A stretch of DNA of 64,000 bases from Telopea speciosissima. Taxonomy: Eukaryota; Streptophyta; Magnoliopsida; Proteales; Proteaceae. Location of the stretch: positions 682,001 to 746,000 of the forward strand of contig NC_057926.1 of the NCBI RefSeq assembly GCF_018873765.1, written 5' to 3'. Both the position numbers and the translations under genes were made by a program. Under the pieces are notes generated by a model. The model had not been told where the DNA came from and did no database searches. It saw only the letters and a list, made by a program, of their open reading frames with translations. Positions 12,311 through 21,442 of this stretch are shown here, piece after piece; positions within the stretch are counted from its first letter, which is position 1; each line of letters opens with the position of its first letter.

Positions 12311-12319
12311 AATTTATAA
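12311..12319 (-). promoter_or_regulatory. TATA-like box of the antisense gene
   Basis: On the minus strand the sequence reads TTATAAATT about 100 bases before the ATG at 12210. Position and form suit a core promoter for the antisense gene that is separate from the LTR promoter. This is inferred from sequence only. Confidence 0.5.
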
Positions 12320-12726
12320 CCAAGGGAAGAAGAAGAACAATCGCTAAGATCCAACGGTCAAAAGCAAGAAACCATTAGAGGGACAGGAACGAGCAACGGT
12401 GAGCATACTCGAGGCGTCATAAAAGCCCCTACCACACGTCAGCTAGCGAGTGGAAAACCAGATGCAACAAAGCTCAAAAGATCATAGCCCAGCCCTAGAC
12501 ATCATAATACCCAGAGCTACGTGTCAGGTAGCCTATGGAGCATCAAGCGCCATCAAGCTTGAGCGACGATAGCCCTGCTCGAGGCGCCATTATAACTCCT
12601 GCCACGCATCGATCAACAGATGGAACGTCAAGTCCACTCTCAACTGCCAACCGTCACATCCCCAAGCAAGAAGGTAGGCATTAAAGCCGAAAATCGATTC
12701 GGCTCCTCTGAGCAAGAATACCCAGA

Positions 12727-12741
12727 GGAGTGGGGGGCTCG
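12727..12741 (+). promoter_or_regulatory. Polypurine tract of Tat element
   Basis: GAGGAGTGGGGGGCT lies directly before the 3' LTR at 12742 and would prime plus-strand DNA synthesis. Confidence 0.8.
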
Positions 12742-13361
12742 TGATATGTCAAGAAATGTCAACCAATAAGAAACTGACATGTGTTTGGGGACGAGCTAAG
12801 GTTGCGTAGGGTAAGCGCGAGCTGACCTGATCCATAAAGAGCGAGGCTTGGGTGCACACCAGACCTCAAAGAGCACACGCGCAGGGCCAGACCTCGTCGT
12901 AGTAACAAAGGGTCTCCAGTCAAACCCTCCTATGAGGGTGACCTGACCAAGAACCTGGACCACCCGGTAGGAGGAAGGGAGCGACCTTATCAGGATGACC
13001 CGAACACCACACTCCACTAAAAGGAACACGCTACGAATCACTGTGACCTGAGATTATCGCCCATATGGCGCCTATAAGGCACAAGGGGGATCAAGGGATT
13101 AACACTATCCCTAAGATCACTCCTAAAATCACTCACTCCACGCCTAGGACTCTACTTTCCTATTAGGGCACGATTATACTCACCACCGCCTATAAATAAC
13201 ATGGTAAATTCCTTCCACGATCATCTGATTTCAATTATCATTATCTATTGCTAAGAGTTCTGACTTAAGCATCGGAGTGGAGACACCGGCGCAGCCCGAC
13301 CCTCTCTTGCTAATTCAGTATTGCAGGAATAGGTCACTCCGACACAGTTCTTGACACAACA
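12742..13361 (+). repeat. 3' LTR of Tat element
   Basis: 620-bp LTR beginning TGATATGTC and ending CAACA, followed at once by the GTATC target duplication. It aligns with the 5' LTR with about 50 differences by eye, mostly transitions. Confidence 0.92.
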
Positions 13362-13366
13362 GTATC

Positions 13367-13659
13367 CATCCCGGAGGACGTCACATACCCAAATAGGAAT
13401 CACACAGAATGATCTATCATCATTTAAAGTCCTACGCCGATCTATCACCTCAAATCTATAAATTACCATCCATAGCATAGCTAATGGGGGTCGGATTCAT
13501 TTTTTCTACTTTCTTTGCTTTGGGAATTATTTGTTGCAAGAAGTCTAACTTTAGTATCAAAGTGAATCCGCTGGTTTAGACCGACACTCCATAGCTCAAC
13601 CCTGTTCTATTGTGCAGGTCAGTCCATAGGAGAGCTCAGTTCAGATCTTGTCGCAACAT
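13367..13659 (+). repeat. Possible right part of the older split LTR
   Basis: Follows the Tat target duplication. It carries an LTR-3'-end-like phrase (AAGTCTAACTTTAGTATC near 13540, comparable with AGAGTTCTGACTTAAGCATC in the Tat LTR) and ends near GTCGCAACA at 13651-13659. It may belong with 2346-2591. Confidence 0.35.
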
Positions 13660-13933
13660 TTGTTTTTTTTTTAGTTTTTAATGGGGTTATCATCGATTTG
13701 ATGATTTGATCTTGATTTTTTCTTGAGTTAGATCTGGTTTTGGTTTCTATATGTCCGGGCTGATCTAGTTGATTTCGAGTGATTTGATCAATTCAGGATG
13801 AACTTTAACACCCTTGTATTAGATCAATTGAAATTGAACTGATAAGGTCTTCAATCTACAGAAGTTGAATCAAAATCAATAATTTTTTATTTTTTATTGA
13901 TTTTTTTAAACGGTCCTTTGTTATTAATGTTTA

Positions 13934-14021
13934 TTTTGTTTTTCATATATAAAAAGAAAAATATGTAAAAAAAAAAGAAGGAAAAGGATGTCGCCAGTCT
14001 ACCATAAGCTAGCGTTTGTTG

Positions 14022-14053
<32 letters not shown>

Positions 14054-14133
14054 GTTTTTCGTATATAAAAAGAAAAATATGTTAAAAAAAAAAGGGAAAA
14101 GGATGTCGCGGGTATACCATAAGCTAGCGCTTG

Positions 14134-14165
<32 letters not shown>
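13934..14165. repeat. 116-bp tandem duplication ending in CT microsatellites
   Basis: Two consecutive copies of a 116-bp unit (13934-14049 and 14050-14165). Each contains a TATATAAAAAG stretch, an A-run, an AAAAGGATGTCGC block, ACCATAAGCTAGCG and a (CT)n run of about 25-30 bases. Copies differ at several positions. Confidence 0.85.
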
Positions 14166-14168
<3 letters not shown>

Positions 14169-15292
14169 CCCCTTTGAAATGACTCCTTGCCCCTCCTGTA
14201 TGATGCCTCGTCTCGCATCCCCCTTGGTGCCACTTGCTTGCTTACCACATGCGAGTGGTGTTCCTATACCTTTCCCAAAAAATATAATAAATTTGGATCC
14301 TTCTAGACATCGCTATGCCTAGTAAAATATAAAGCTTCACTATTTGCCTCTTGACAGTACACGGGTTAGTCAATGAGATAAAAGAACCCACATACATCTC
14401 AATGGACAAATTTTAGTCCAAAGTAAGTAAGGAAAGTTGTTGAAAATTATGATTCAAAGTTTTAGTAAAATTATGAAAATGCCATCAGATGGAGATGGAT
14501 ATCAAATACAAAATGATATCTTTTGTAATTTTAGTTACTTCTTCTATTCATTTTAAGCTGAAATTGTATCATTGAGATGCTTGCCAGGTCAACTATCACA
14601 TGAACTAATCCATGTACTGCCATGTGGTAAATAGTGAAGCATTACACTTCATTAGGCATAGTGACATGGAAGAAAACTCATTTAAGTTTTCGGTTTTATG
14701 GACTGTTTATATTTGCAGCATTTTTTTTTAAAAATTTTTGATGCAAAAGGGTTGGTTCAGTCATTTTCAATTTCTAAAATCAAAACTAATACTTAACCAA
14801 TGATTAATTTGATTAATCAATGTCAATTCGATCTGATCTCATTTTTGACACCCCTAATTCTTATGGTTAGGGAAAATATCCAGTCCATTGCAGGTCACTT
14901 AATTGATTTTGGTTATGATCCTTAACAAAGGCTACATCCTTAATAGGCTATCTACCCTGCTGGCAGCAAAAAAAAATACAATAATGCACTTACCCTTTGA
15001 GTTTTCGTATACCGTCCTAGATATTTGTATTTTTCAAAATACCTTTTAAGATTCTGCCAACAGGGTGCCAACAGGGTAGCAGCAAAATTTGATCCCACAC
15101 GGCGAATAGAAAACGTAGTTGGCGAGTAATTCCCCTGGGAGGGATGCAGGGGAGAGGGCCAAGATTCGAAACTGTTGACCAGCAGAGAGACGGACGGACA
15201 TCTCCAACCCAAACCACTATAGCTCATATGATACCAATCTTACTTTTAAGGTTCTTAGGTGCAACCTGTCCCCCCCTCCCCGAATCAGATAC
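14166..15292. other. AT-rich spacer; possible tRNA-derived SINE on the minus strand
   Basis: No coding pattern. Read on the minus strand, about 15235-14960 starts GGTATCATATGAGCTATAG, has a B-box-like GTTTCGAATCTTGG near 15170 and ends in a T-rich tail near 14970. It could be a degenerate tRNA-derived SINE, but I see no clear target duplication. Confidence 0.3.
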
Positions 15293-15355
15293 TTCTCTCT
15301 CTCTCTAGTTTGTCGGGTGGCTGATTCACATGCATTCTTTCAACTTTCACATTCC

Positions 15356-15364
15356 CTATATAAG
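15356..15364 (+). promoter_or_regulatory. TATA box of the proline-rich gene
   Basis: CTATATAAG lies about 110 bases before the ATG at 15474. A short CT-rich stretch near 15293-15307 precedes it. Both are typical of plant core promoters. Confidence 0.7.
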
Positions 15365-15473
15365 AGCTTACCGTCCAGGTGCAATTCTCAATGTGTAGGT
15401 TCATGTGTTCGCTTTAGTGTAACTACTTGTGTCTCTTCGTCTCACCACATCGATTAACCAATTTGAAGCAACT

Positions 15474-16868
15474 ATGGAGAACCAGCCGACTCGTCCATGG
15501 TTCCGCTTGGTCTCTCAAATCCGGAGAGAGCCACCGCCACCCCCACCTCCTCAACCACAACCTCTCGCCGTTCCCCAGCCAAGGCCTCCTCTTGTCCTTG
15601 CACCTACAACGCCAATCAGGCCTCCTCCACCACCAACACTCCCTTCTCCTCCTCCTCCTCAGCCCCAGCCCCAGCCTCAACCACCTCAGCCACGCTCACC
15701 TGTTCCAGCACCCACACAAGTCCCTCCCCCTCCTTCACCCAAGCCCCAAACTTCGTCCCCACTGCGTGCAGCGGCCGTTTCGTCCCCAGCACCGCCATCC
15801 TTGCCATCTCCCCCAAAGCTTCGGGCACCCTCTTCTTCATCTTCGCTACCACCATCCCCGGTGGCACCCGAGACGTCCTATTCTTTGTTACCTCTTTCTC
15901 AACCACCTCAGCCACGCTCACCTGCTCCACCACCTGCACAAGTCCCTCCCCCTCCTTCACCTAAGCCCCAAACTTCACCTCCACCTCGCGCAGCCTCTTC
16001 GCCCCCACCATCTCCCCCAAAGGTTCCGGCACCCTCTTCTTCGCTACCACCATCTCCAGCGGCATCCAAGTCGTCCTATTCTTTGCTACTACCTTCTCCA
16101 ACACCTGCAAAAGCTGTAGCATCTTCTCCTGCGGCCAAAGGTTCTTCCCTGCCATCTCCTCCTCACGCACCCAAAGTCCCTCCTCCATCTCAGGTGACCA
16201 CAAACATTAGTCCACCGCGGCAATCTCCCAAGATCCTCAAGCGTTCTTCACAGACCTCACCCCCACAAGTCTCTGCACCTCCTCCATCTCCCTTGTCACT
16301 GCCACCATCCCAGCTAGAGCCTGAAACCGAACCACCCGTAGTTGCTGAGAAGAAGAGTGTGGTCCTCCAAGAGGAAAAGGAGAAGCCTAAGATGATGCAG
16401 ACGCCTGGTGCTACCAAAACCATTGACAGCTTGAAGAATGGGAAGTTTGGAGGAGGAAGCAGAGACGTAGCCATCAAGGATAAGGAGAAAGTGGGGATGA
16501 CGGTGATCACCTTAGCTGGTGAGAACAAGGGCGCCTACATGGAAATCGTCGGCTCCAACAAGAAGAAACCCGACACAGCGGAGAGAACTGGAATCCATGG
16601 CAAAAAAGTGGGTAGCAACAGTAACAGCAGCAGCAGTAGCAGCGATGAGGACAACAAATCCGTCATGGAGGACAAGAAAGTAACAGCGACGCCTTCGCGT
16701 GCTTTTGTTAACAGTAACGTACAAGGGGTTAACAACTCCATTCTATTCAACACTTCCTTCAGTCACCATGATCCTGGGGTTCACCTCGTTCTTCCGGAAA
16801 AGCCGAAGCACCTACCTGGCCGTCCCATCCACTCCAAAGACAGCATCAATGGCGACCACAAAACTTGA
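15474..16868 (+). CDS. Proline-rich protein, 464 aa, single exon
   Basis: An open frame of 464 codons without introns, stop TGA at 16866. The ATG at 15474 (MENQPTRPWF) fits the TATA box and starts the Pro-rich region; the upstream in-frame extension lacks an ATG. Residues about 20-300 are Pro/Ser rich (PPPP, SPPP, QPQP), with a 74-residue tandem duplication at about 69-142 and 143-216 (DNA period 222 bp). A charged region follows, then GMTVITLAGENKGAYMEI near 345-362, a Ser-rich acidic stretch near 383-395 and a conserved-looking C-terminal block (VQGVNNSILFN, HHDPGVHL) near 415-437. There is no signal peptide, so it is unlikely to be a secreted extensin. AATAAAA near 17070 could be the poly(A) signal. 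Function unknown; the intact frame amid dead transposons suggests a real gene. Confidence 0.78.
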   Translation: MENQPTRPWFRLVSQIRREPPPPPPPQPQPLAVPQPRPPLVLAPTTPIRPPPPPTLPSPPPPQPQPQPQPPQPRSPVPAPTQVPPPPSPKPQTSSPLRAAAVSSPAPPSLPSPPKLRAPSSSSSLPPSPVAPETSYSLLPLSQPPQPRSPAPPPAQVPPPPSPKPQTSPPPRAASSPPPSPPKVPAPSSSLPPSPAASKSSYSLLLPSPTPAKAVASSPAAKGSSLPSPPHAPKVPPPSQVTTNISPPRQSPKILKRSSQTSPPQVSAPPPSPLSLPPSQLEPETEPPVVAEKKSVVLQEEKEKPKMMQTPGATKTIDSLKNGKFGGGSRDVAIKDKEKVGMTVITLAGENKGAYMEIVGSNKKKPDTAERTGIHGKKVGSNSNSSSSSSDEDNKSVMEDKKVTATPSRAFVNSNVQGVNNSILFNTSFSHHDPGVHLVLPEKPKHLPGRPIHSKDSINGDHKT

Positions 16869-17172
16869 TTAAAAAAACCAAAAGTTTCAGAGCAAGAGCA
16901 AAGCGTGATACGATGATGCCCAAGTCTGTCCGTTTTCTTAAAAACTTCACAGTTAGTAACTAGTCCTGCCTACAATGAATACGAAAAAGAGGAGAGTATC
17001 AGTATTTAAAAGGGATCTATACCCTTGAAAATATTTTTTCTCCTTTTTGTTTTTTCCATTTTCACGTCCAATAAAATGGAGCATTCATATAACCAAATTA
17101 TATGTGCTACCTTTATAGTTTAGTTTTTTATTTTTTTATTTTATTGTACTCTTATAATTTATTTATATAGTT
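16869..17172. other. 3' flank of the proline-rich gene
   Basis: AT-rich 3' flank with an AATAAAA poly(A)-signal-like motif near 17070 and T-rich stretches. No other feature seen. Confidence 0.45.
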
Positions 17173-17223
17173 AAAGTCATGTGTTTCGCGCCATTACCAA
17201 AAAAAAAAGTCATGTGTTCGCGC
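17173..17223 (+). mobile_element. Ultra-short LINE-tail insertion with target duplication
   Basis: About 14 bases (CATTACC plus A-run, about 17192-17205) lie between near-perfect direct repeats of 18-19 bp (17173-17191 and 17206-17223, AAAGTCATGTGTTTCGCGC with one base missing in the second). The TTACCAAAA form matches the 3' tails of LINEs in this window. It looks like a target-primed insertion truncated to its last few bases. Confidence 0.55.
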
Positions 17224-17467
17224 ATGGCCATGAATGACATTGGTAATGTTAATATTGATTACCCTCATGGAACACGTATTCTGTGCATAGTATTTGGCAA
17301 ACTACTTTCGTTTTCTTTTAAAATTTTACATTTATCCAATCATTATATTTATTTTGGGTTCAATTTAGATTTTTTTTTTGGTAGAAGCCAATTTATTTAG
17401 AAGAACGTGTCAAACTCGTTGACAAGATACAAGACTTTACCATTCATGGAGTGGAATTAGGTCATAC
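17224..17467. other. Short spacer
   Basis: AT-rich sequence before the LTR end at 17468. Nothing recognised. Confidence 0.4.
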
Positions 17468-18334
17468 TGTTGTGGCTTCCTAGTTAGGGAATCAGCTAAC
17501 ATGTTGATCTCCCTAAAAACATAGTGAAAATTACAGAAAACAAAGTATAACCAGTGTGGTTCCGGCCTAGGACTCTCCGATGTCAAAGTCAGATCTCTAG
17601 AGCAAACAGATGAATAATAGTATTCAAGATGAGTTAAGATGTCCCTCGATGGGGCTGAGTACCTTTCCTTTTATAGTAGAGCATGGCGGTGTGGAGAGTC
17701 CTGGTTGACGATGAGTAGTCTTCGTAGTTAATAGAGTCCTTGAGTAGCAGGGTTCATCCTTGATTGGTTGTCTTCCCGTGAGACGTAGTGTCCCGATAGA
17801 CTTGATAGTTATCTTTCCGTGTAGTGTCATGATAGACTGGGTTTCCTTGGTGGTTAAACCTATCTACGTAGTAGATCAGGTTCCCAGTGTATGGGTTCGT
17901 TCAGATTACGTGACTGATAGGCGGTGGCCTAGAGTCCTTTGTGATGTGACCTGTCCTGTTGATGGTGGTGGTTGTCGCCGTGTCCGAGGGAGACTGCGCC
18001 CGAGGAGATCCGCACCCAGAGTCTCCAGTCTGCGCCCAGGTAGTCTGCTCCCGGGTTCTATTCGTGCCCAGGGAAGTCCGTGCCCTGGGTTCTATCCGGG
18101 CTAAGGCAGTCCGCTCCCGTGGTTCGGTCCGCGCCCAGGGTAGTCCGCGCCCAGCGTAGATCAGTGCCCGGGGTCAAGCGGTCCGGGCCCGGGGTGTGTG
18201 GCCCCCGCCCGTGTCCGATTTGGGTCGACTCTCTCCTTGGTTTGCCTGTTTTGTTCTGGTCCTGAGTTGGCTCTCCTTCTTGGGTTAGGACACGTGGCAA
18301 TCCCTGATTGGTTAGGGTGATTTTGGGTTTATCA
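17468..18334 (-). repeat. 3' LTR of the minus-strand Tat relic
   Basis: 867-bp LTR that on the minus strand begins TGATAAACCC and ends CACAACA. A minus-strand TATAAAAGGAAAGG near 17675 is the likely TATA box, and near the end GACTTTGACATCGGAGAG resembles the 3' end of Tat LTRs. The segment 17985-18210 is a GC-rich degenerate repeat (units like GTCCGCGCCCAGGGTA). Confidence 0.65.
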
Positions 18335-18814
18335 TTTGCCCCCCACTCTTGTAACGGAGTGCTCAAGAGAGTATCCTTTGCATTTTTGTACCAATTAAGG
18401 GGTTTACGACAAATAATCTCTTCTCGGAGGGTGTGCCTGCAAATTATTTGGTGAGGGAGAGGTTGTGGGTTCAAGCCTCTCCTCTCCCATCTTATTGTCC
18501 TTTATCTCTTCTCTTTTTCTTTTTTGTAGATATATGCTCTTGTCTTTGTCTTCCTTCTCATTTCTCTTCCTCTCTCTCTTGCTTTTTCACCTCTTGATTT
18601 TTTGCATCTTCCCCTTTTGCTTGGGTTTTGAGCTTGGTTACTATTTATTGTGCCCCCATGTGTTTGTTCCTAGGTCATAATGAATAGTAGTGCCTTTTAC
18701 TTGTTTGCTTGATTTCACTTGGCCATTAGCCTTGCTTTGGTGGCTTGCTTAGCATCGTACTCAAAGTCTTGCCCTTTGTGCTACGCATTTATCACTCGTG
18801 CCTCAACCCTTGCT

Positions 18815-19316
18815 TGACGCGCTTGTGCTCGACCGTGTCCGTGCTCGACTCATGCCCGTGCTCAATCGCGCCCGTGCTCGATTCACATCGGTGCTCGATC
18901 GTGCCAGTGCTCGATTCACACCGGTGCTCGATCGCGCCCGTGCTCGATTCGCACCTGGGCTCAATCTGCGCTCGTGCTTGGTCCGCGCCTGCTCGATCCG
19001 CGTCCGGGCTTCGATCCGCGCCCGTGCTTGATCGCGTCCTCGATCCGCGCCTGGGCTCAATCAGTACCCATGCTTGGTCCGCGCCTGCTCGATCCACGCC
19101 TGGGCTCAATCCACACTTGTACTCGATCTGCGCCTGTGCTCGACTGCGGCCTCGATCCATGCCTAGGCTAAATCCACGCCCGTGCTAAATCAACGCCTGT
19201 GCTCGACCGTGCCCTCGATAGGCACCCGAGCTTCGATCGAGCCCGTGCCTCGATCTGCGTTCGGCTTCGACTTGCGCCTGGGCCTCGATCAGCGCCCGGC
19301 CTCGATCCGCACCTGG
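18815..19316. repeat. 17-bp GC-rich degenerate tandem array
   Basis: Roughly 25-30 units of about 17 bp built on GCTCGATCGCGCCCGTG. It lies between the LTR/PPT and the start of the relic's antisense gene, where the complete element at 2.6-13.4 kb has its antisense promoter. The related GC-rich repeat in the LTR (17985-18210) shares words such as CGCGCCC. Confidence 0.8.
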
Positions 19317-19488
19317 TGTGTTCTCTTTCTTCTTCTTCTTCTCTTTTTTTTGTTTTTTTTTATGGTACCATTCCGGATAGGTCTGCACGTTAATGGTTGC
19401 AGGTTGGCCTCCCTCTTCTTGCGTTGGTTGCTTGGCTTTGGGAGACCGTCGTTTTGAATAACTAGCTAGCCTGCTTCATTGCCTATTC

Positions 19489-19653
19489 ATGTCGTCGTCT
19501 AGCGACTCTGATCCGACCACTGTTGTGGTTGGGTCTTCTGGGGAGTCCTCTTCGGGGTCGTCTTCCCCTGCTGACACTTCTCCCTTGTTGTCTTCCCCGA
19601 CTGCTAGTGATGGGGAGGAGGAGGTTTCTAGAGACCTCTGTTCTCGTATTTAA
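19489..19653 (+). pseudogene. N-terminal remnant of a Tat antisense gene
   Basis: 54 codons starting MSSSSDSDPTTVVVGSS and ending at a TAA (19651-19653). It is Ser- and acid-rich like the N-terminus of the antisense protein at 12210, and starts about 1.15 kb from the LTR of the relic on the expected strand. The remaining gene is absent. Confidence 0.5.
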
Positions 19654-19673
19654 CGGTTTACATATAGAATTTA

Positions 19674-19919
19674 GGCTGTGTTTGGATGGCTAGAAATATT
19701 TTAAAAAGAGAACACGTAAACTTCTCATTATTCATTCCGTCAATGCCAAGTCCACAGTAATTCCTTCAGTTTGGTCGTTCTTGCCCTGAATTTCTATCAC
19801 CGAAAGTTCCTCTGTCCGGTACAGTTTCCTAGTGCCTCTAATAAAAGGGGGGTGGACCCAACTTGGGGCAGTGTGTTCTGTTAAGGGGTGGAATGGTCAT
19901 TTCAGCCCCCCTATGAGAG
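19674..19919. other. Spacer without recognised feature
   Basis: Begins with TAGGCTGTGTTTGGATGG, a phrase often seen at ends of plant MITEs, but I find no partner end. Nothing else recognised. Confidence 0.35.
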
Positions 19920-20030
19920 CAACCACATAATCGTACTGATCAACAAACCTCAAGAGATAAAGGTCCCCCCACCCCCGCCCCCATCCCCGTTCCGTCTCTT
20001 TAAGAAGTTGAATTGTGATGCATCCCTGTC

Positions 20031-20967
20031 AGTTAGGGGTGTGAATTTAGCCCTGTAGGCCCGAGTCCGCCCTGAGCCCGAACAGGACCTAGGCCAAAGT
20101 TTTCAACCCTGAGGACACGTTAGGGTTCATTTTTTCAGGCCTGGGTCAGGGATGGGTTGGGCCAGGCCTCAGGCTGAGCCCGGCTCGACCCAGCCCGACC
20201 CTGATTTTAGCCCTGATTTTATTAAGGTTTTACACTTTTTTTACTGCTTTAGGTTTCCTCCCATTTTCCTATTTCGGTATTTCCCCTATCATTTAGGTTT
20301 TTTAGAGGTAAAGAGTAGGAGAGTGCAACACGTTCATACTCCTCATCCATTATACTTCATTTTTTTTTTTTTTTTTTGGTAAGTATCCATTATACTTCAT
20401 TACTGACCCCTCTTTCAACTTCATTTTTTCTTCTCTCATTCATGTAAATTATTCTTTTAAATGCAGATTACTATTGTTGTTTTTGTCCCATTAAAATAGG
20501 AGCCTTGAAACCCACAACAGATTGGCGGTGGGCTCATATCATGTGTGCACTTCTAGTGCCTGAATAATCTTGATTTCTTTTGTTTCCCCCTTCCAGTATA
20601 ACGTTGTTGGCTGGGCACCTAAATAATATAATCCAGATGATAAACAATTCATTATATTCCATTAATTATTTCTTTCCTTTTTATTTTACCTGTTTTGCAC
20701 CCTTTTTCTTCTTCAGCACCCTTATAAGTTTGTCTGGGTTATATTATAATTTGAATTTTTATGAAGAAAAAATAGCAAAATAGGATAGGGTTAGGAACAG
20801 GGTCAATTAGGGCCAAAGTAGCCCGGCTTGGCCCAATCAGAGCCAATCAGGGCGGGTCTGGGTTGTTCTGAGCCCGGCAGGGTTGGGCCTAGGTTGAGGT
20901 TTTTAGACCCTGGGTCTGGGTTAGGATTTTAAAAAGCCCGGCCCAACCCAGCCCTGTTTCAGCCCTT
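20031..20967. mobile_element. 937-bp insertion within the LINE (hAT-like, uncertain)
   Basis: Sequence inserted into the LINE RNase H frame between duplicated CTGTC (20026-20030 and 20968-20972). The left end reads AGTTAGGGGTGTGAATTTAG, similar to the TAGGGGTGTCAA ends of some plant hAT-type elements. Both ends carry G/C-rich GGCCCGAG/GGGCTGGGC words in opposite senses, and the middle is AT-rich. No transposase is present. A full 8-bp duplication is not preserved, so class is uncertain. Confidence 0.55.
20345..20401 (-). mobile_element. Second ultra-short LINE-tail insertion
   Basis: A 23-bp insert (20362-20384: T-run then GGTAAGT; on the minus strand ACTTACC plus A-run) lies between perfect 17-bp direct repeats ATCCATTATACTTCATT (20345-20361, 20385-20401). 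It has the same ACC-A-run tail as other LINEs here and appears to be only the tail of a LINE copy. It is nested inside the 937-bp insertion. Confidence 0.6.
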
Positions 20968-21442
20968 CTGTCTACAGATCAGGAGAAGAGTGGGCTGGGC
21001 CTGGTTATCAGAAACCATGAAGGAGTTATCTCAAGCGCAAGATCAGTGGTTTGCTCCCTCGATGATATATTGGTAAGAGGGAAGATATAGCTATTAGATC
21101 TGGCCTCCTAGATGCTATCAGCCTCAGTGTCGAGGATTTGCAGGTGGAATCGGACAATGTGAGGGAGATCCAGCTTATCGTCAATCCTTCTAGCCCGCGC
21201 CCTATCCAAGCCCATAGTATCATCGAAGACATTTGTTCCCTAGTCCCTTATTCCAACTCTTGTAATTTCTCCTATGTTTCTAGAGTTGCTAATGTTCTAG
21301 CAGACACTCTAGCCAGGAAGGCCCTGTCTATCCCGTGTATGATAGATTGGCCATTATCCACTCCATGGTTGGTTGAGGCTTCTGACCCATCCTCCATGAG
21401 CCCCACACGTGGTAATAAATAGTCTCATTTGAACCAAAAAAA

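Larger units (their letters stand above)
2597..13361 (+). mobile_element. Complete Tat-lineage Ty3/gypsy retrotransposon (decayed)
   Basis: A full-length LTR retrotransposon of 10,765 bp. Both LTRs are present (2597-3219 and 12742-13361) and are flanked by the perfect 5-bp target duplication GTATC (2592-2596, 13362-13366). A primer-binding site follows the 5' LTR and a polypurine tract precedes the 3' LTR. The order is gag, protease, RT-RNase H, a second RNase H, integrase, a hairpin tandem array and then an opposite-strand gene. The second RNase H and the antisense gene are hallmarks of Tat/Retand-type elements. LTRs differ at roughly 50 positions by eye (about 8%), so the insertion is fairly old. 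Coding regions carry many stops. Confidence 0.93.
17468..19673 (-). mobile_element. Minus-oriented Tat relic: 3' LTR, PPT and start of antisense gene
   Basis: Read on the minus strand, this is the 3' end of a second Tat-type element. It has an LTR (18334 down to 17468), a polypurine tract (AAGAGTGGGGGGCAAA, 18350-18335) and internal sequence up to about 19673. The internal part includes a 17-bp GC-rich tandem array and the first 54 codons of an antisense gene that starts at 19489 on the plus strand. The order and spacing mirror the complete element at 2597-13361. The rest of the element is missing; the breakpoint near 19673 is approximate. Confidence 0.68.
19920..21442 (+). mobile_element. 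5'-truncated LINE (RNase H end), interrupted
   Basis: A short LINE 3' end. KKLNCDASLS is read at 20004-20030 and continues, after the insertion 20031-20967, with TDQEKSGLGLVIRNHEGVIS at 20973. The RNase H domain runs on to VANVLADTLARKAL near 21320. The element ends in an A-run at about 21436-21442. The join across the insertion restores the reading frame, showing the break is secondary. Left boundary is approximate. Confidence 0.75.

Noticed and set aside
15427..16203. Long open frames in other frames and on the minus strand over the proline-rich gene
   Set aside because: C-rich DNA lacks stop codons in several frames. The chosen frame is the longest, has a TATA box and conserved-looking C-terminal motifs.
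18440..18490. tRNA-like B-box (GGTTCAAGCC) suggesting a tRNA or SINE
   Set aside because: No A-box at the right spacing, no cloverleaf and no target duplication; it falls within the Tat relic.
18745..19457. Several overlapping open frames at 18.7-19.5 kb on both strands
   Set aside because: They reflect the 17-bp GC-rich array and not a conserved protein.
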